Shown: positions 35,837 to 44,957 of the stretch, in pieces | Layout of the letters: each line of letters opens with the position of its first letter | Position numbering within the stretch: position 1 is the first letter of the stretch | NCBI RefSeq assembly: GCF_014694385.1 | Contig: NZ_JAAOCA010000012.1 | Location: forward strand, 96,271-160,270 | Reading direction: 5' to 3' | DNA length: 64,000 bases | DNA from: Pseudomonas typographi | GTDB lineage: Bacteria; Pseudomonadota; Gammaproteobacteria; Pseudomonadales; Pseudomonadaceae | Translations under genes and position numbers: made by a program | The notes under the pieces: model-generated | What the model saw: only the letters and a program-made list of their open reading frames with translations | Databases searched by the model: none | What the model was told of the DNA's origin: nothing

Positions 35837-36721
35837 TCAATTCGTAAGCCTGAGCGGGCGCTGGGCACGGCGCGGGGGCGTACGCAATTCACTGGCGACG
35901 ATACCCACTAAAACCAAGGTCGCGCCAATCGCCTTGCCGGTAGTTAAGCGGTCCCCGGCCAGCAAGTACCCAAACACCCCGCTGAAGACCGGTTCGCACA
36001 TCAACACCCACGCCACCTGTTGTGGGGGTATAACAGCCTGCGCGCGGGTTTGGATGTAGAAACCCAGCGCGGTGCCCAGTAGCGCTATCACCAGCAGGGT
36101 GAGGGTTGCCGACATCGAGCGCGGTAGCGAGCATTCGCCCATGGCTACACTCCACCCCAGCGATAGCAGGCCTGCGGTGGCCAACTGTAAAAAGGCCGAT
36201 ACCTGCGGGGGGGCCTCTGCGGCGAATGCCGAGAGCACCACGACATGCACCGCGAAGGCTACTGCGCAGCCGAGGATAAGCAGGTCACCGATGTGCAAGG
36301 TGAACCCCTCCAGGCTCAGAAAACCCAGCCCGCATAGCGCGATGAGCATTCCGATAAGCTGCCGGGCTCGCGGGCGCCCGCGGCCTGCCAAACACAATAT
36401 GAGGGGCACGAACACGCTGCACAACCCGGTAATGAACCCTGCATTGGAGGCCGTGGTGTACGCCATGCCGCTGGTTTGCAGCAGGAACGCGATAAACAGC
36501 ACCGCCCCGGCCGAGATGCCACAGGCCCAGCCCCGCGCTGGCAATCGGAGTAACGAGCGCTTGGCGAAGGGGAACAAGGCCACAGCGGCGACAATAAACA
36601 GCCAGGCATTGAGGGCCGAGGCGCTGAGACCCGCCAGGCTTTCGTGCTTGGCGACAAAGCTCCAACCCCACACCGCCGTGACGGCGATAAGCGCCAGCAA
36701 CCAGAAGCTGCGTTGAGACAT
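35837..36721 (-). CDS. EamA/DMT-family exporter
   Basis: A 294-residue inner-membrane protein with ten predicted spans and two EamA repeats, starting SFWLLALIAVTAVWGWSFV. Motifs such as ASNAGFITGLCSVFVPLILC and ALLGTALGFYIQTRAQAVIP followed by LMCEPVFSGVFGYLL are typical of the YdcZ/RhaT-like DMT exporters. It follows the GlxA-type regulator and isochorismatase-fold genes in the same direction, with 131 bases to the regulator gene. That suggests export of a related metabolite. Confidence 0.9.
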   Translation of the reverse strand: MSQRSFWLLALIAVTAVWGWSFVAKHESLAGLSASALNAWLFIVAAVALFPFAKRSLLRLPARGWACGISAGAVLFIAFLLQTSGMAYTTASNAGFITGLCSVFVPLILCLAGRGRPRARQLIGMLIALCGLGFLSLEGFTLHIGDLLILGCAVAFAVHVVVLSAFAAEAPPQVSAFLQLATAGLLSLGWSVAMGECSLPRSMSATLTLLVIALLGTALGFYIQTRAQAVIPPQQVAWVLMCEPVFSGVFGYLLAGDRLTTGKAIGATLVLVGIVASELRTPPRRAQRPLRLTN

Positions 36722-36852
36722 AACTCACTCCCAGGCAGGCGTTTATACCGAACGCCTGGCCAGAAGTGGTGCATCAGCGGTACCCAGGAACCCAAAACAT
36801 AGTGCCGCGCGGCTGCGTTTGCAAGGCGCAGCGCAAGCCACGGCGGCGCACC

Positions 36853-37872
36853 TCAGGGGGGTGAGGCGCCGTGGCTCGGCCGCGAGCGGCTGTATGAGGG
36901 CGGTGCCGGTTCATATTTGTTCCAGATCCGCCGCAGGTGGCGGGCCGAACCAAAGCCTGCGCGCTGCGCGACCGTTTCCAGGTCCAGGGTCGACTGGGCA
37001 AGCAATTCCCGGACAAGGGCCACCCGCAGCCGGTGCAGGTAGTCGAGCGGGCTGCTGCCTGCATGTTGGTGAAACAGCCGGCCCAGGTGCCGGCTGCTGG
37101 TGCAGGCAATGCGCGCCATGCGCTCGACGCTCCAGTCACCGCTGGGGGCCGCCGCCACGGCGTCCTGGACCCGGTGCAGCGCCGGGTGCAGGTGATTGCG
37201 CCCGCTGATCCACGGTGATAACTGCGGGTCAGCGCCCGCCCGGCGCATGTACACCACCATCTCCCGTGCAACCGCACAGGCGAGCCGCGGCCCGGCCAAC
37301 TCGGCGAGCAGGTGCAGCATCAAGTCGATACCGGCGGTGATGCCAGCACTGCTGCTGACCCGGCCGTCTGTTACGTACAGCCGGTTCTGCACCACCAAGG
37401 CCGCAGGGGCGATGGCCTGTAACGTGGCACACAGCGTGTGGTGGGTGGTGCACTGGCGGCCATCGAGCAGCCCGGCCCGGGCGGCGCTCAACGCCCCGGC
37501 GCACACGCACAACAAGCGCGTGCTGCTCGGCGCCAGCACACGCCGCAGCCAGCCGGTGAGCACGCTGCTGGCCGCCTCGAATTCGCGCTGCTGCGCCGCC
37601 GTAACCTTGGACGTGGAGCCGACCAACACCACCAGGGTGCCCGGTGCCAGTGCCTCGGGCAGAGGCGCCAACCCAGACAGGGGCAAACCGAGCGAGGTTT
37701 GCACCGCTGCCACTGGGCTAACGTACCGCAAGTCGAAGGCTACGCTGGGTTCTCCCCTAAGTTGCGCCTCGGCTGCCGCCATGTGGGAGGCCAACCGCAG
37801 TACTTCGGCCGGCCCCACCAGGTCAAGCATCAGCACATTGGGCAGCAACACGAACAGCACCGGGGTCGCCAC
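36853..37872 (-). CDS. GlxA-family AraC-type transcriptional regulator
   Basis: A 339-residue regulator with an N-terminal DJ-1/PfpI-like domain (about 5-190; LFVLLPNVLMLDLVGPAEVL, VCAGALSAARAGLLDGR) and a C-terminal AraC helix-turn-helix pair (about 235-330). In the latter, ARIACTSSRHLGRLFHQHAG and LETVAQRAGFGSARHLRRIW are the two recognition helices. GlxA relatives control amino-acid and amine catabolism. The GTG at 37872 lies three bases after the stop of the preceding isochorismatase gene, so the pair forms an operon. Confidence 0.9.
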   Translation of the reverse strand: MATPVLFVLLPNVLMLDLVGPAEVLRLASHMAAAEAQLRGEPSVAFDLRYVSPVAAVQTSLGLPLSGLAPLPEALAPGTLVVLVGSTSKVTAAQQREFEAASSVLTGWLRRVLAPSSTRLLCVCAGALSAARAGLLDGRQCTTHHTLCATLQAIAPAALVVQNRLYVTDGRVSSSAGITAGIDLMLHLLAELAGPRLACAVAREMVVYMRRAGADPQLSPWISGRNHLHPALHRVQDAVAAAPSGDWSVERMARIACTSSRHLGRLFHQHAGSSPLDYLHRLRVALVRELLAQSTLDLETVAQRAGFGSARHLRRIWNKYEPAPPSYSRSRPSHGASPP

Positions 37873-37875
37873 CGC

Positions 37876-38418
37876 CTAGCCCTCAAGCGCCTGGGCGACC
37901 GTGGCAATGCGCGCGAAGCGCCCCTGCAACACCAACTCGGTGCGTTCGCGAATGTCAGCGGGGCTGTAGGTGCGCCCGCTACCGGCGTGGACCATGGCAA
38001 AGGTCAAGGTCGCTTCGCTCACGTAGTCCACGGCAAACCCGCTGTCCGATGCGTGGCGTGCAGTGGTTTCACAGCACTGCTCGGTGCGAATGCCGCTGAT
38101 GATCAGCTTGCTGATACCGCGCGCCGCCAGCCAGGCTGCCAACGGCGTGCCGGCCAATGCGCTGTGGTAACGTTTATGAAAGGCGACGTTAGGGCTGATC
38201 GACAGTTCGTTCAAGGCTTTGACCTGGCCGGACGCCAGGGAGAACGGCCCCTGCTCCTGCAGGTGGAAAATCTGCACCACCGGTATGGCCCGCTCGGCGC
38301 AACCGCTGATCAGCGCTTGCTGTTTTTCCAGGTAATCGGGCAGGTCACTTTCGGACCAGTAAGGGGCATGGCGGAAAGACTCTTGTGCATCGATGACGAT
38401 AAGGGCGCTGAGGGCCAT
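37876..38418 (-). CDS. isochorismatase-family cysteine hydrolase
   Basis: A 180-residue cysteine hydrolase. The fold start is ALSALIVIDAQESF with catalytic Asp9/10, and the nucleophile is in LIISGIRTEQCCETTARHAS near Cys117. A conserved cis-peptide region lies around ISGIRT. The fold covers isochorismatases, nicotinamidases and ureido-hydrolases, and the substrate here is unknown. The start at 38418 gives the family N-terminus; the frame is open to 38538. It is the first gene of the set with the GlxA-type regulator and DMT exporter. Confidence 0.88.
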   Translation of the reverse strand: MALSALIVIDAQESFRHAPYWSESDLPDYLEKQQALISGCAERAIPVVQIFHLQEQGPFSLASGQVKALNELSISPNVAFHKRYHSALAGTPLAAWLAARGISKLIISGIRTEQCCETTARHASDSGFAVDYVSEATLTFAMVHAGSGRTYSPADIRERTELVLQGRFARIATVAQALEG

Positions 38419-38569
38419 GGGGTTTCCTTGGGCATTGCCATACAGTGGATGGTGGACGCAGCATACGGCGTGCGCAAGGGCACGGAACAGTGACCTATGG
38501 GACCAACCGAGGACGGTTTCGGACATCCACCCAAACATTAACCTGGCAGCCTTGCCGGGCAGCGCCCAA

Positions 38570-39469
38570 TCAGCCCAAGCGCCTCAATAAGCCAATCAGC
38601 CTCTGCACGTCCGCCCGGCTCTGCTTGGCCCCTGGCACAAAGCCGCAATAGCCATGGCCGAGCTTCAACTCCCGCGCCGAAAGCGCGATCAAGCGGCCAG
38701 CGTCCAAATGCCGCTGCACAATCGCCTTTTGCCCCAACGCGACGCCCATCCCGAGGGTGGCGAGGGTCACCGACAAGCTCGATAAGCCCGAGCGGCGGCC
38801 ACGGGCCGGGTCCGGCGAGTGATGCCCCGGCTCGCTGCTGAACCAGTCACTCCAGGTCGGATGCGACGCATAGTTAGGGCCCCACTGGGTATGGATAAAC
38901 AAGCTTTCGTGAAGCTGCGCGAGGTCAAAATGCTTGTTGCCGTGGCGGTACCAGAGCTCGGGCGCGCATACGGGCAGCACTTCGTCGTGAAACAAAGCGA
39001 TAGCCTCACAGGAGGGGTAGTGATAATCCCCATAACTGACACGCAGGTCCACGTCATGCCGGGCGAGGTCGACCGGGTCGTCTTCCACCCGCACATCGAC
39101 CGACAGTTGCGGGTAGGTCTCCAGCAACTCCGACAACCTCGGCGCGAGCCAGCATTCAGCCAGGGAAAACGGCACGCTCACGATCAGCCGCGTGCGCATT
39201 TCGCCTTCCAGTAGGCGAACGGTCATTGCCGCAATGTCACCCAGTGCCCGCGAGGTTTGCGGGTAAATCCCATGGCCGGCATCGGTCAGGCTTAGGCGGT
39301 TACCGTTACGCACGAACAGTTTCTTGCCAAAGTAACCCTCCAAGTGGCGAACCTGCTGGCTCACCGCCGCGGATGACACGCCCAGCTCGGCCGCCGCCAG
39401 CACGAAGCTGCCAAGGCGTGCAGCGGCTTCGAACGTGCGAACCGCATTAAGAGGAGGTAACCGGTGCAT
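38570..39469 (-). CDS. LysR-family regulator (GcvA-like)
   Basis: A 299-residue LysR protein. The winged helix at residues 1-62 (LPPLNAVRTFEAAARLGSFV, AVSQQVRHLEGYFGKKLFVR) is followed by a substrate-binding effector domain. The opening RLPPLNAVRTFEAAARLGSF is the GcvA/TrpI-type pattern of regulators of amino-acid or glycine-cleavage genes. It is divergent from the BesD/HalD-like dioxygenase gene, 106 bases away, and is the likely regulator of it. Confidence 0.92.
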   Translation of the reverse strand: MHRLPPLNAVRTFEAAARLGSFVLAAAELGVSSAAVSQQVRHLEGYFGKKLFVRNGNRLSLTDAGHGIYPQTSRALGDIAAMTVRLLEGEMRTRLIVSVPFSLAECWLAPRLSELLETYPQLSVDVRVEDDPVDLARHDVDLRVSYGDYHYPSCEAIALFHDEVLPVCAPELWYRHGNKHFDLAQLHESLFIHTQWGPNYASHPTWSDWFSSEPGHHSPDPARGRRSGLSSLSVTLATLGMGVALGQKAIVQRHLDAGRLIALSARELKLGHGYCGFVPGAKQSRADVQRLIGLLRRLG

Positions 39470-39575
39470 GCGGGGGCGCCCCGTAAGTTTTATTAGGGGC
39501 AGCCTAACAATTTATGCCGTTGTTGCGCAGGTTTTCCTCGGGTACGTTGCAGCTATCTACACCAAGAGGGCCATC

Positions 39576-40364
39576 ATGGACAGCATCATAGACCTGCACC
39601 GTTACCCCCTCGATCGCCAAGGCAGCGCGGCGTGGAACCGTTTGGTTGCGCAGGCGCGCGAGGCGTTGCAGCGCAACGGCATGTTCAACCTGGAAGGTTT
39701 TATCCAGGAAGGCGACGTGCGCCGGGCGGCCGCGCAAATTGAGCCGGCCATGGCCACTGATTCCCATACCCACAGGCGCACGCACAATATTTATTTTAAA
39801 ACCCACATCGAGGGCTTGCCGGCAAACCACCCGGCCTTGCGCACCGTCGAGACGGTGAGCCACACCCTGTGCGCGGACCAACTTCAGGGCAACCTGGTCA
39901 GCGAGGTGTATGAGTACCCGCCGCTGCTGGTATTTCTGGCCGCGGCAATGGAGAAGCCGACACTGCATGTGATGGCCGACCCCTTGGCACGGGTTAACGT
40001 GATGAGTTACCGCGAAGGCGAAACCTTGAATTGGCACTTCGATCGCTCTGAGTTCACCACCACGCTCATGCTGCAGGCCCCTGACGAAGGCGGCGAATTC
40101 CAGTACCGCAGCAACCTGCGCAGCGAGGATGACCCTAATTACCCGGGTGTTGCCCGGTTACTGGAGCAATGCGACCCACAGGTGCGAACGCTCAAGCTGC
40201 GCGCCGGAACACTCAATGTGTTTAGAGGTAAAAATACCGCCCACCGCGTCACCCCGGTTCGCGGCCACCGCGAACGCATCGTCGCCGTGTTCTCGTACTA
40301 CGAAAAACCCGGCGTGCTGTTCAGCGCCGAAGAACAACTTGGCTTTTACGGCCGAACCGCCTGA
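39576..40364 (+). CDS. BesD/HalD-like Fe(II)/2-oxoglutarate dioxygenase with His-X-Asp triad
   Basis: A 262-residue 2-oxoglutarate oxygenase. The iron triad appears as His154 and Asp156 (LNWHFDRSEFTTTLMLQAP) and distal His223 (NTAHRVTPV), with the Arg after it for 2-oxoglutarate. The family includes free amino-acid halogenases, which carry Gly in place of the Asp to leave a chloride site. Here Asp is present, so hydroxylation rather than chlorination is expected. The ATG at 39576 follows AGAGGG. A divergent LysR gene and a following amino-acid binding protein suggest an amino-acid-like substrate. Confidence 0.85.
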   Translation: MDSIIDLHRYPLDRQGSAAWNRLVAQAREALQRNGMFNLEGFIQEGDVRRAAAQIEPAMATDSHTHRRTHNIYFKTHIEGLPANHPALRTVETVSHTLCADQLQGNLVSEVYEYPPLLVFLAAAMEKPTLHVMADPLARVNVMSYREGETLNWHFDRSEFTTTLMLQAPDEGGEFQYRSNLRSEDDPNYPGVARLLEQCDPQVRTLKLRAGTLNVFRGKNTAHRVTPVRGHRERIVAVFSYYEKPGVLFSAEEQLGFYGRTA

Positions 40365-40463
40365 CCTTCCCCCAGCCTACGCATAAAACAATAATTACCG
40401 ACGCGGTTTTATCGCAGTCATGCCTTGCCCCTGCCGATCCTTTTCACCTTTTTGGGGAAACCT

Positions 40464-41321
40464 ATGCGATCGTTCACTCGCTTCAGCCGCGACCTGCTCA
40501 CCTATACCGTACTGGGGGGCAGCTTGATGTTTACCGGCCCGGCCACCGCCAAGGGCTGGACAACCGTTCGCGTGGCGACCGAAGGCGCTTACGAGCCGTG
40601 GAACATGACGTTGCCAAACGGCGAAATCGCCGGTTTCGAACCTGAGCTGCTAAAAGACCTGTGCGCCAGGCTCAAGCTCGTTTGCACACTACAAGCCCAG
40701 GACTGGGACGGGATGATCGCCGGCCTTAATGCCGGCAAATTCGACATGATGATGGATGCCATCATGATCACCCCGGAGCGCCAGGCGGTCGTCGACTTTT
40801 CAAGGCCGTATGCAGCCACCCAAGCCGTGTTCGTCAGCACCGACCCGGCAATGATTGCAAACGCGCCAAGCGACCACACGGTAAAGCTCAGCGGCGATCC
40901 AACCGAGGACCAAGCCACCCTGGCCCAACTGCAGGCGCTGGTCAAAGGCAAGACCATCGGCATTCAGTCCGGTACGGCTTATACCGACTTCATAGAGAAA
41001 AACTTCAAAAGCGTGGCCACCATTCGCGTCTATAAAACCTCCGGCGAGCACCTGATGGACCTGAACGCGGGCCGCATAGACGTCGCTTTCGACGACGTCA
41101 CGTTTTTTTCTTCTGCGCTACAGAACCCGGAAAACAAAGCCGTGCACATGGTCGGCCCGAAGCTTGGCGGGCCGATCTGGGGACCGGGCGAAGCACTGGC
41201 CTTCAGGAAGACTGACGCGGATTTGAAGGCCCCGTTCAACGAGGCCCTGAGCGCGGCCCTGGCCGACGGCACCGTCAAACGGCTCGCCGAAAAATGGTTC
41301 AAGGCCGATATTGCGCCCTAA
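40464..41321 (+). CDS. periplasmic amino-acid binding protein
   Basis: A 285-residue family 3 solute-binding protein with signal peptide ending ...GPATAKG. The lobe pattern is VRVATEGAYEPWNMTLPNGE, WDGMIAGLNAGKFDMMMDAI and RIDVAFDDVTFF. It is a paralogue of the binding protein at 48827-49684, sharing WTTV, ATEG.YEPWN.TLP.G and WDGMIA.LNAGKFDM.MDAI. No permease or ATPase gene is next to it, so it may feed the transporter at 46.5-48.8 kb or another one. The start follows GGGGAAA. It is 99 bases downstream of the dioxygenase gene and likely co-transcribed. Confidence 0.9.
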   Translation: MRSFTRFSRDLLTYTVLGGSLMFTGPATAKGWTTVRVATEGAYEPWNMTLPNGEIAGFEPELLKDLCARLKLVCTLQAQDWDGMIAGLNAGKFDMMMDAIMITPERQAVVDFSRPYAATQAVFVSTDPAMIANAPSDHTVKLSGDPTEDQATLAQLQALVKGKTIGIQSGTAYTDFIEKNFKSVATIRVYKTSGEHLMDLNAGRIDVAFDDVTFFSSALQNPENKAVHMVGPKLGGPIWGPGEALAFRKTDADLKAPFNEALSAALADGTVKRLAEKWFKADIAP

Positions 41322-41363
41322 GCCTGCTGGCCAATGCCCCGCCCCCGGCGCCCCCATGGCCTG

Positions 41364-41384
41364 AAAAAGGGCGCCTTGGCGCCC
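41364..41384 (-). terminator. intrinsic terminator of the hut transport-catabolic operon
   Basis: On the minus strand a GGGCGCC / GGCGCCC stem with a two-base centre is followed by TTTTT (41364-41368). It lies 20 bases beyond the hutG stop. Confidence 0.75.
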
Positions 41385-41404
41385 TGGCTGCAGCGCCGGC
41401 TGGG

Positions 41405-42208
41405 TCAGCGGCCGTAACGCGCCCTGCCCCATTCCAGCACGCTGCGCAAGAGCTGCTGCAGCACCTGTTGCGTCGGGCCTGCCAAGCCTTCGCGATAGGT
41501 GAACGGTTCGAACTCGTCCATATAGGTACGCTGGGCAAGCTCCAATTGCACCGCATGGATGTGTTGCGCCGGGGCGCCGTAATGGCGGGTGATGTGGCCG
41601 CCTTTGAAGCGGCCGTTCAACACATGGGTATAGCCTTCGGCCTGCGCGCAGATGGCCTCCAGGCGCGCCGCCAATTCAGGGTCGCAACTGGCGCCATTGA
41701 ACGTGCCCAGGTTGAAATCCGCAAGCCGGCCTTCGAACAGGTGCGGCACCTCGGCCCGAATCGAGTGCGCATCCCACAGCAAGGCGTAACCGAAGGTGTG
41801 TTTCAGCCGCGCGAGTTCTTGTTCGAGGGTGTGGTGATACGGCTTCCAGATGTGCTCCAGGTAGCGTTCACGTTCGGCGGCCGAAGGCGCCTGCTCGGCC
41901 TCGAACAGCGGCGTGCCGTCGAACAACGTTTGCGGATACAGCCCCGTGGTGGCGCCGGCGTACAGCGGGGTGTTGTCGGCCGGGCGGTTCAGGTCGATGA
42001 CGAAACGCGAGTACTGCGCGGCCACTACGCTGGCGCCCAGGGCATCGGCAAATTCGTACAGCCGTGGAATGTGCCAGTCGGTGTCCGGCAGGCTTCGCGC
42101 CGGGTCGATCAGGCCGTTTTCCACCGCTGGCGTCAGGCGCAGCCCTGGGTGGGGCATGCTGATCAGCAGGGGCACGTGGCCGCGCTTGAAGCTGAGGACG
42201 TTATCCAT
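41405..42208 (-). CDS. hutG: N-formylglutamate deformylase HutG
   Basis: A 267-residue N-formylglutamate amidohydrolase, the last step of the five-step Pseudomonas histidine route (N-formylglutamate to glutamate and formate). The family N-terminus is [20 protein letters not shown], and [18 protein letters not shown] and [19 protein letters not shown] carry metal and substrate residues. The start at 42208 overlaps the hutI stop by eight bases; an upstream in-frame start at 42241 is less likely. It is the last gene of the minus-strand hut operon. Confidence 0.93.
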   Translation of the reverse strand: MDNVLSFKRGHVPLLISMPHPGLRLTPAVENGLIDPARSLPDTDWHIPRLYEFADALGASVVAAQYSRFVIDLNRPADNTPLYAGATTGLYPQTLFDGTPLFEAEQAPSAAERERYLEHIWKPYHHTLEQELARLKHTFGYALLWDAHSIRAEVPHLFEGRLADFNLGTFNGASCDPELAARLEAICAQAEGYTHVLNGRFKGGHITRHYGAPAQHIHAVQLELAQRTYMDEFEPFTYREGLAGPTQQVLQQLLRSVLEWGRARYGR

Positions 42209-43424
42209 CAAGGTGCTCCCAGTTAGACAATTCGACGCCATGGCGCACGATGCGTTTGCTCAGGTCGCCGCCCAGGTAGTAAGCGAGGTCGGCCGGGCGA
42301 TCGATCTGCCAGGCTATGAAATCGGCGACCTTACCGGCTTCCAGGGAGCCATGGCTGTGGCCCAGCCCGAGGGCTTTGGCGGCGTTCAGGGTCACCCCCG
42401 CCAGGGCTTCTTCGGGGGTCATGCGGAACAAGGTGCAGGCCATGTTCAGCATCAAGCGAAGCGACAGCACCGGGGATGTGCCAGGGTTCAGGTCACTGGC
42501 GATGGCGATGGCTACGCCCTGTTGGCGCAACGCATCCAGCGGCGGCAACTGGGTTTCGCGCAAAAAGTAAAATGCCCCCGGCAGCAGCACGGCCACCGTG
42601 CCTGCGGCAGCCATGGCGCGGGCGTCGGTGTCGGTCATGAACTCCAAGTGGTCGGCCGACAACGCCTGGTAGCGTGCCGCCAGGCTCGACCCGCCCAGCG
42701 ACGACAGTTGCTCTGCGTGCAGCTTGACCGGCAAGCCCAGCGCCTGTGCCTTGATGAACACCTTTTCGATCTGCGCGGGCGAGAACGCCAGGTATTCGCA
42801 AAACCCATCCACCGCGTCCACCAGGCCCTCGGCAGCCAACGCCGGAAGCATCACGTCGCACAGGTGGGCGATGTAGTCGTCGGCGCGGCCTGCATACTCC
42901 GGCGGCAGCGCGTGGGCGGCCAGGCATGTGGCCCGCACGCTGATCGGTAAGACTTCGCCCAGGCGCCGGATCACCTGGAGTAACTTGCGTTCGTTGGGTA
43001 AGTCCAGCCCGTACCCGGATTTGATCTCTACGGTGGTGACACCCTCGCGCATCAGGCTGATCAAGCGCCGCCGCGCACTGGCGAACAGTTCGTCTTCCGT
43101 AGCGGCGCGCGTAGCGCGCACCGTGCTGGCGATGCCGCCACCGGCGGCGGCGATCTCGGCGTAGCTAACGCCGTGCAGGCGCTGTTCGAACTCACCGCTG
43201 CGGTTGCCGCCGAACACGCTGTGGGTATGGCAATCGATCAAGCCCGGGGTGACCCAGGCGCCAGCTAAATCGACCACCGCCGCGCCCTCTACGGCCGGCG
43301 CTTCGGCCAGCGGGCCGACCCATTCCAACAGGGTACCCGCACTGAGGATTGCCGCGTCCTCGATGATCGAATACCTGCCGCCGGCCATGGTGGCGACGTG
43401 GCAGTTGTGCCAAAGGGTTTTCAT
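42201..43424 (-). CDS. hutI: imidazolonepropionase HutI
   Basis: A 407-residue amidohydrolase converting imidazolonepropionate to N-formimidoylglutamate. Metal-binding residues are in [14 protein letters not shown] near 78-90, and the family stretch [20 protein letters not shown] follows, then [12 protein letters not shown] and ALATDLNPG-like [13 protein letters not shown]. The ATG follows TAGGAGCGCCCC. It is 9 bases downstream of the HutH-like gene and overlaps hutG. Confidence 0.95.
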   Translation of the reverse strand: MKTLWHNCHVATMAGGRYSIIEDAAILSAGTLLEWVGPLAEAPAVEGAAVVDLAGAWVTPGLIDCHTHSVFGGNRSGEFEQRLHGVSYAEIAAAGGGIASTVRATRAATEDELFASARRRLISLMREGVTTVEIKSGYGLDLPNERKLLQVIRRLGEVLPISVRATCLAAHALPPEYAGRADDYIAHLCDVMLPALAAEGLVDAVDGFCEYLAFSPAQIEKVFIKAQALGLPVKLHAEQLSSLGGSSLAARYQALSADHLEFMTDTDARAMAAAGTVAVLLPGAFYFLRETQLPPLDALRQQGVAIAIASDLNPGTSPVLSLRLMLNMACTLFRMTPEEALAGVTLNAAKALGLGHSHGSLEAGKVADFIAWQIDRPADLAYYLGGDLSKRIVRHGVELSNWEHLDG

Positions 43425-43433
43425 GGGGCGCTC

Positions 43434-44957
43434 CTAACGCAAGTCCGGAAAAGTCTGGCCCAGTAATACTGAGTCTTTGAGGAGTGCTGCGCTGGCGGTG
43501 ATGTCTGGCGCCAGCCAGCGGTCTTGATCATAAGGGGGGATACGCTCACGCAACAGCTGCCAGGCTTTGCCGGTACCGGCGCCGAACCGTTGCTGCTTGA
43601 GAAACTCGAACGCCTGGGCGGCGAGCAGGTATTCGATAGCCAGGATATGCGTGCAGTTTTCCAACGCACGGTGCAGCTTCAACGAGGCATTGGTGCCCAT
43701 GCTCAGGTGGTCTTCCTGCAAGCCGGAGGTTACGTAGTTATCCACCACCGCGGGCTGCGCCAACTGGCGATTTTCGGCACACAGGGACGCGGCCACGTAT
43801 TGCACGATCATCATCCCCGAGTTCACCCCGGGCTGGCTGACCAAAAACGCCGGCAAGCCACTGACCAGGGGGTTGATCATGCGGTCCAGGCGGCGTTCGG
43901 CGATCGCACCGATCTCGGCCACGGTAATCGCCAGCAAGTCGGCCGCCATGGCCACCGACTGGCCGTGGGGGTTGGCTTGCGACACTACCCGGTAAGCCTG
44001 CGGCGTGCCGAGCACCAATGGGTTGTCCGTGGCCGAATTCAACTCGATTTCGATTTGCTGCGTCACATGGTTCAATTGGTCACGCGAGGCGCCGTGTACC
44101 TGGGGGATCGAGCGGATGCTCAAGGCATCTTGGGTGCGGATGCCACGGCTGCTGGCGATGACCTCACTGCCTTCGAGCAGGGTGCGCAGGTTCGCCGCCA
44201 CCACCGCCATGCCCGGGTGCGGCTTGAGCGCAATGACTGCAGGGTCGAAGGCGTCGATCTGGCCCCGCAGTGCTTCGAAGCTCATGGCACCGATCACATC
44301 CGCCCAGCGCACCAAGCGCCAAGCGTCGTCCAAGGCCAGGCAACTGAGGCCGGTCATGCAGGGCGTGCCGTTGACCAGGCACAGCCCGTCCTTGGCCCCC
44401 AGTTGCACCGGCTGCAGGCCCTCGGCGGCGAAGGCCTGGCTGGCATCGATAACCTGCCCGCGATAACTCACCGGGCCAATACCCAGCAACCCCACACCGA
44501 TATGCGCCATATGGGTCAAGTAGCCCACCGAGCCCTGGGACGGCACTTGCGGGGTGATCCCGGTGTTAAGCAGCGCGAGCAGGCCTTCGACCACTTGGCG
44601 ATGCAAGCCGGATTTGCCCTGGCAGAAGTTGATCACCGCCGCGCACATGATCGCGCGGGTTTGTTCGTCGGTCAGGGGCTTGCCGACGCCACAGGCATGG
44701 CTGAGCAAGGTATTGCTGGACAACTGGCTAAGCTGTTCGCCCTGCAGCGAAACGTTGCACAACGCGCCCAGCCCGGTGTTCACACCGTAAGCGCGCTCAC
44801 CGCTGGCAACGATGCGTTGGACGATGGCTTGGGCGTTGTCGATACGCGCCCAGGCCTGCTCCGATACATGCAGGCGCGCACCGCGGCGGGCGACCGCCAC
44901 CACGTCTTGCCAACGCAGGTTGGCATCAGCGATGACCACGTTCTCAACCAGCAACAT
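43434..44957 (-). CDS. histidine ammonia-lyase-like protein lacking the MIO triad
   Basis: A 507-residue homologue of aromatic amino-acid ammonia-lyases at a hut locus. The family fold is clear (RAYGVNTGLGALCNVSL, SHACGVGKPL, LCLVNGTPCMTGL, LQEDHLSMGTNAS). The Ala-Ser-Gly that self-cyclises to the MIO electrophile is missing, however. GSVG (142-145) runs straight into YLTHMAH where active enzymes have ASGDLAPLAH. In addition QDALSIRSIPQVHGA has Leu279 at the place of the catalytic Tyr of PYSLR. A standard lyase reaction is therefore unlikely. It may be a non-catalytic partner or do different chemistry. It overlaps the NCS1 permease gene by 14 bases. Confidence 0.85.
   Translation of the reverse strand: MLLVENVVIADANLRWQDVVAVARRGARLHVSEQAWARIDNAQAIVQRIVASGERAYGVNTGLGALCNVSLQGEQLSQLSSNTLLSHACGVGKPLTDEQTRAIMCAAVINFCQGKSGLHRQVVEGLLALLNTGITPQVPSQGSVGYLTHMAHIGVGLLGIGPVSYRGQVIDASQAFAAEGLQPVQLGAKDGLCLVNGTPCMTGLSCLALDDAWRLVRWADVIGAMSFEALRGQIDAFDPAVIALKPHPGMAVVAANLRTLLEGSEVIASSRGIRTQDALSIRSIPQVHGASRDQLNHVTQQIEIELNSATDNPLVLGTPQAYRVVSQANPHGQSVAMAADLLAITVAEIGAIAERRLDRMINPLVSGLPAFLVSQPGVNSGMMIVQYVAASLCAENRQLAQPAVVDNYVTSGLQEDHLSMGTNASLKLHRALENCTHILAIEYLLAAQAFEFLKQQRFGAGTGKAWQLLRERIPPYDQDRWLAPDITASAALLKDSVLLGQTFPDLR

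Noticed and set aside
39576..40364. Calling this gene a halogenase
   Set aside because: The His-X-Asp metal motif would block the chloride site used by characterised halogenases.
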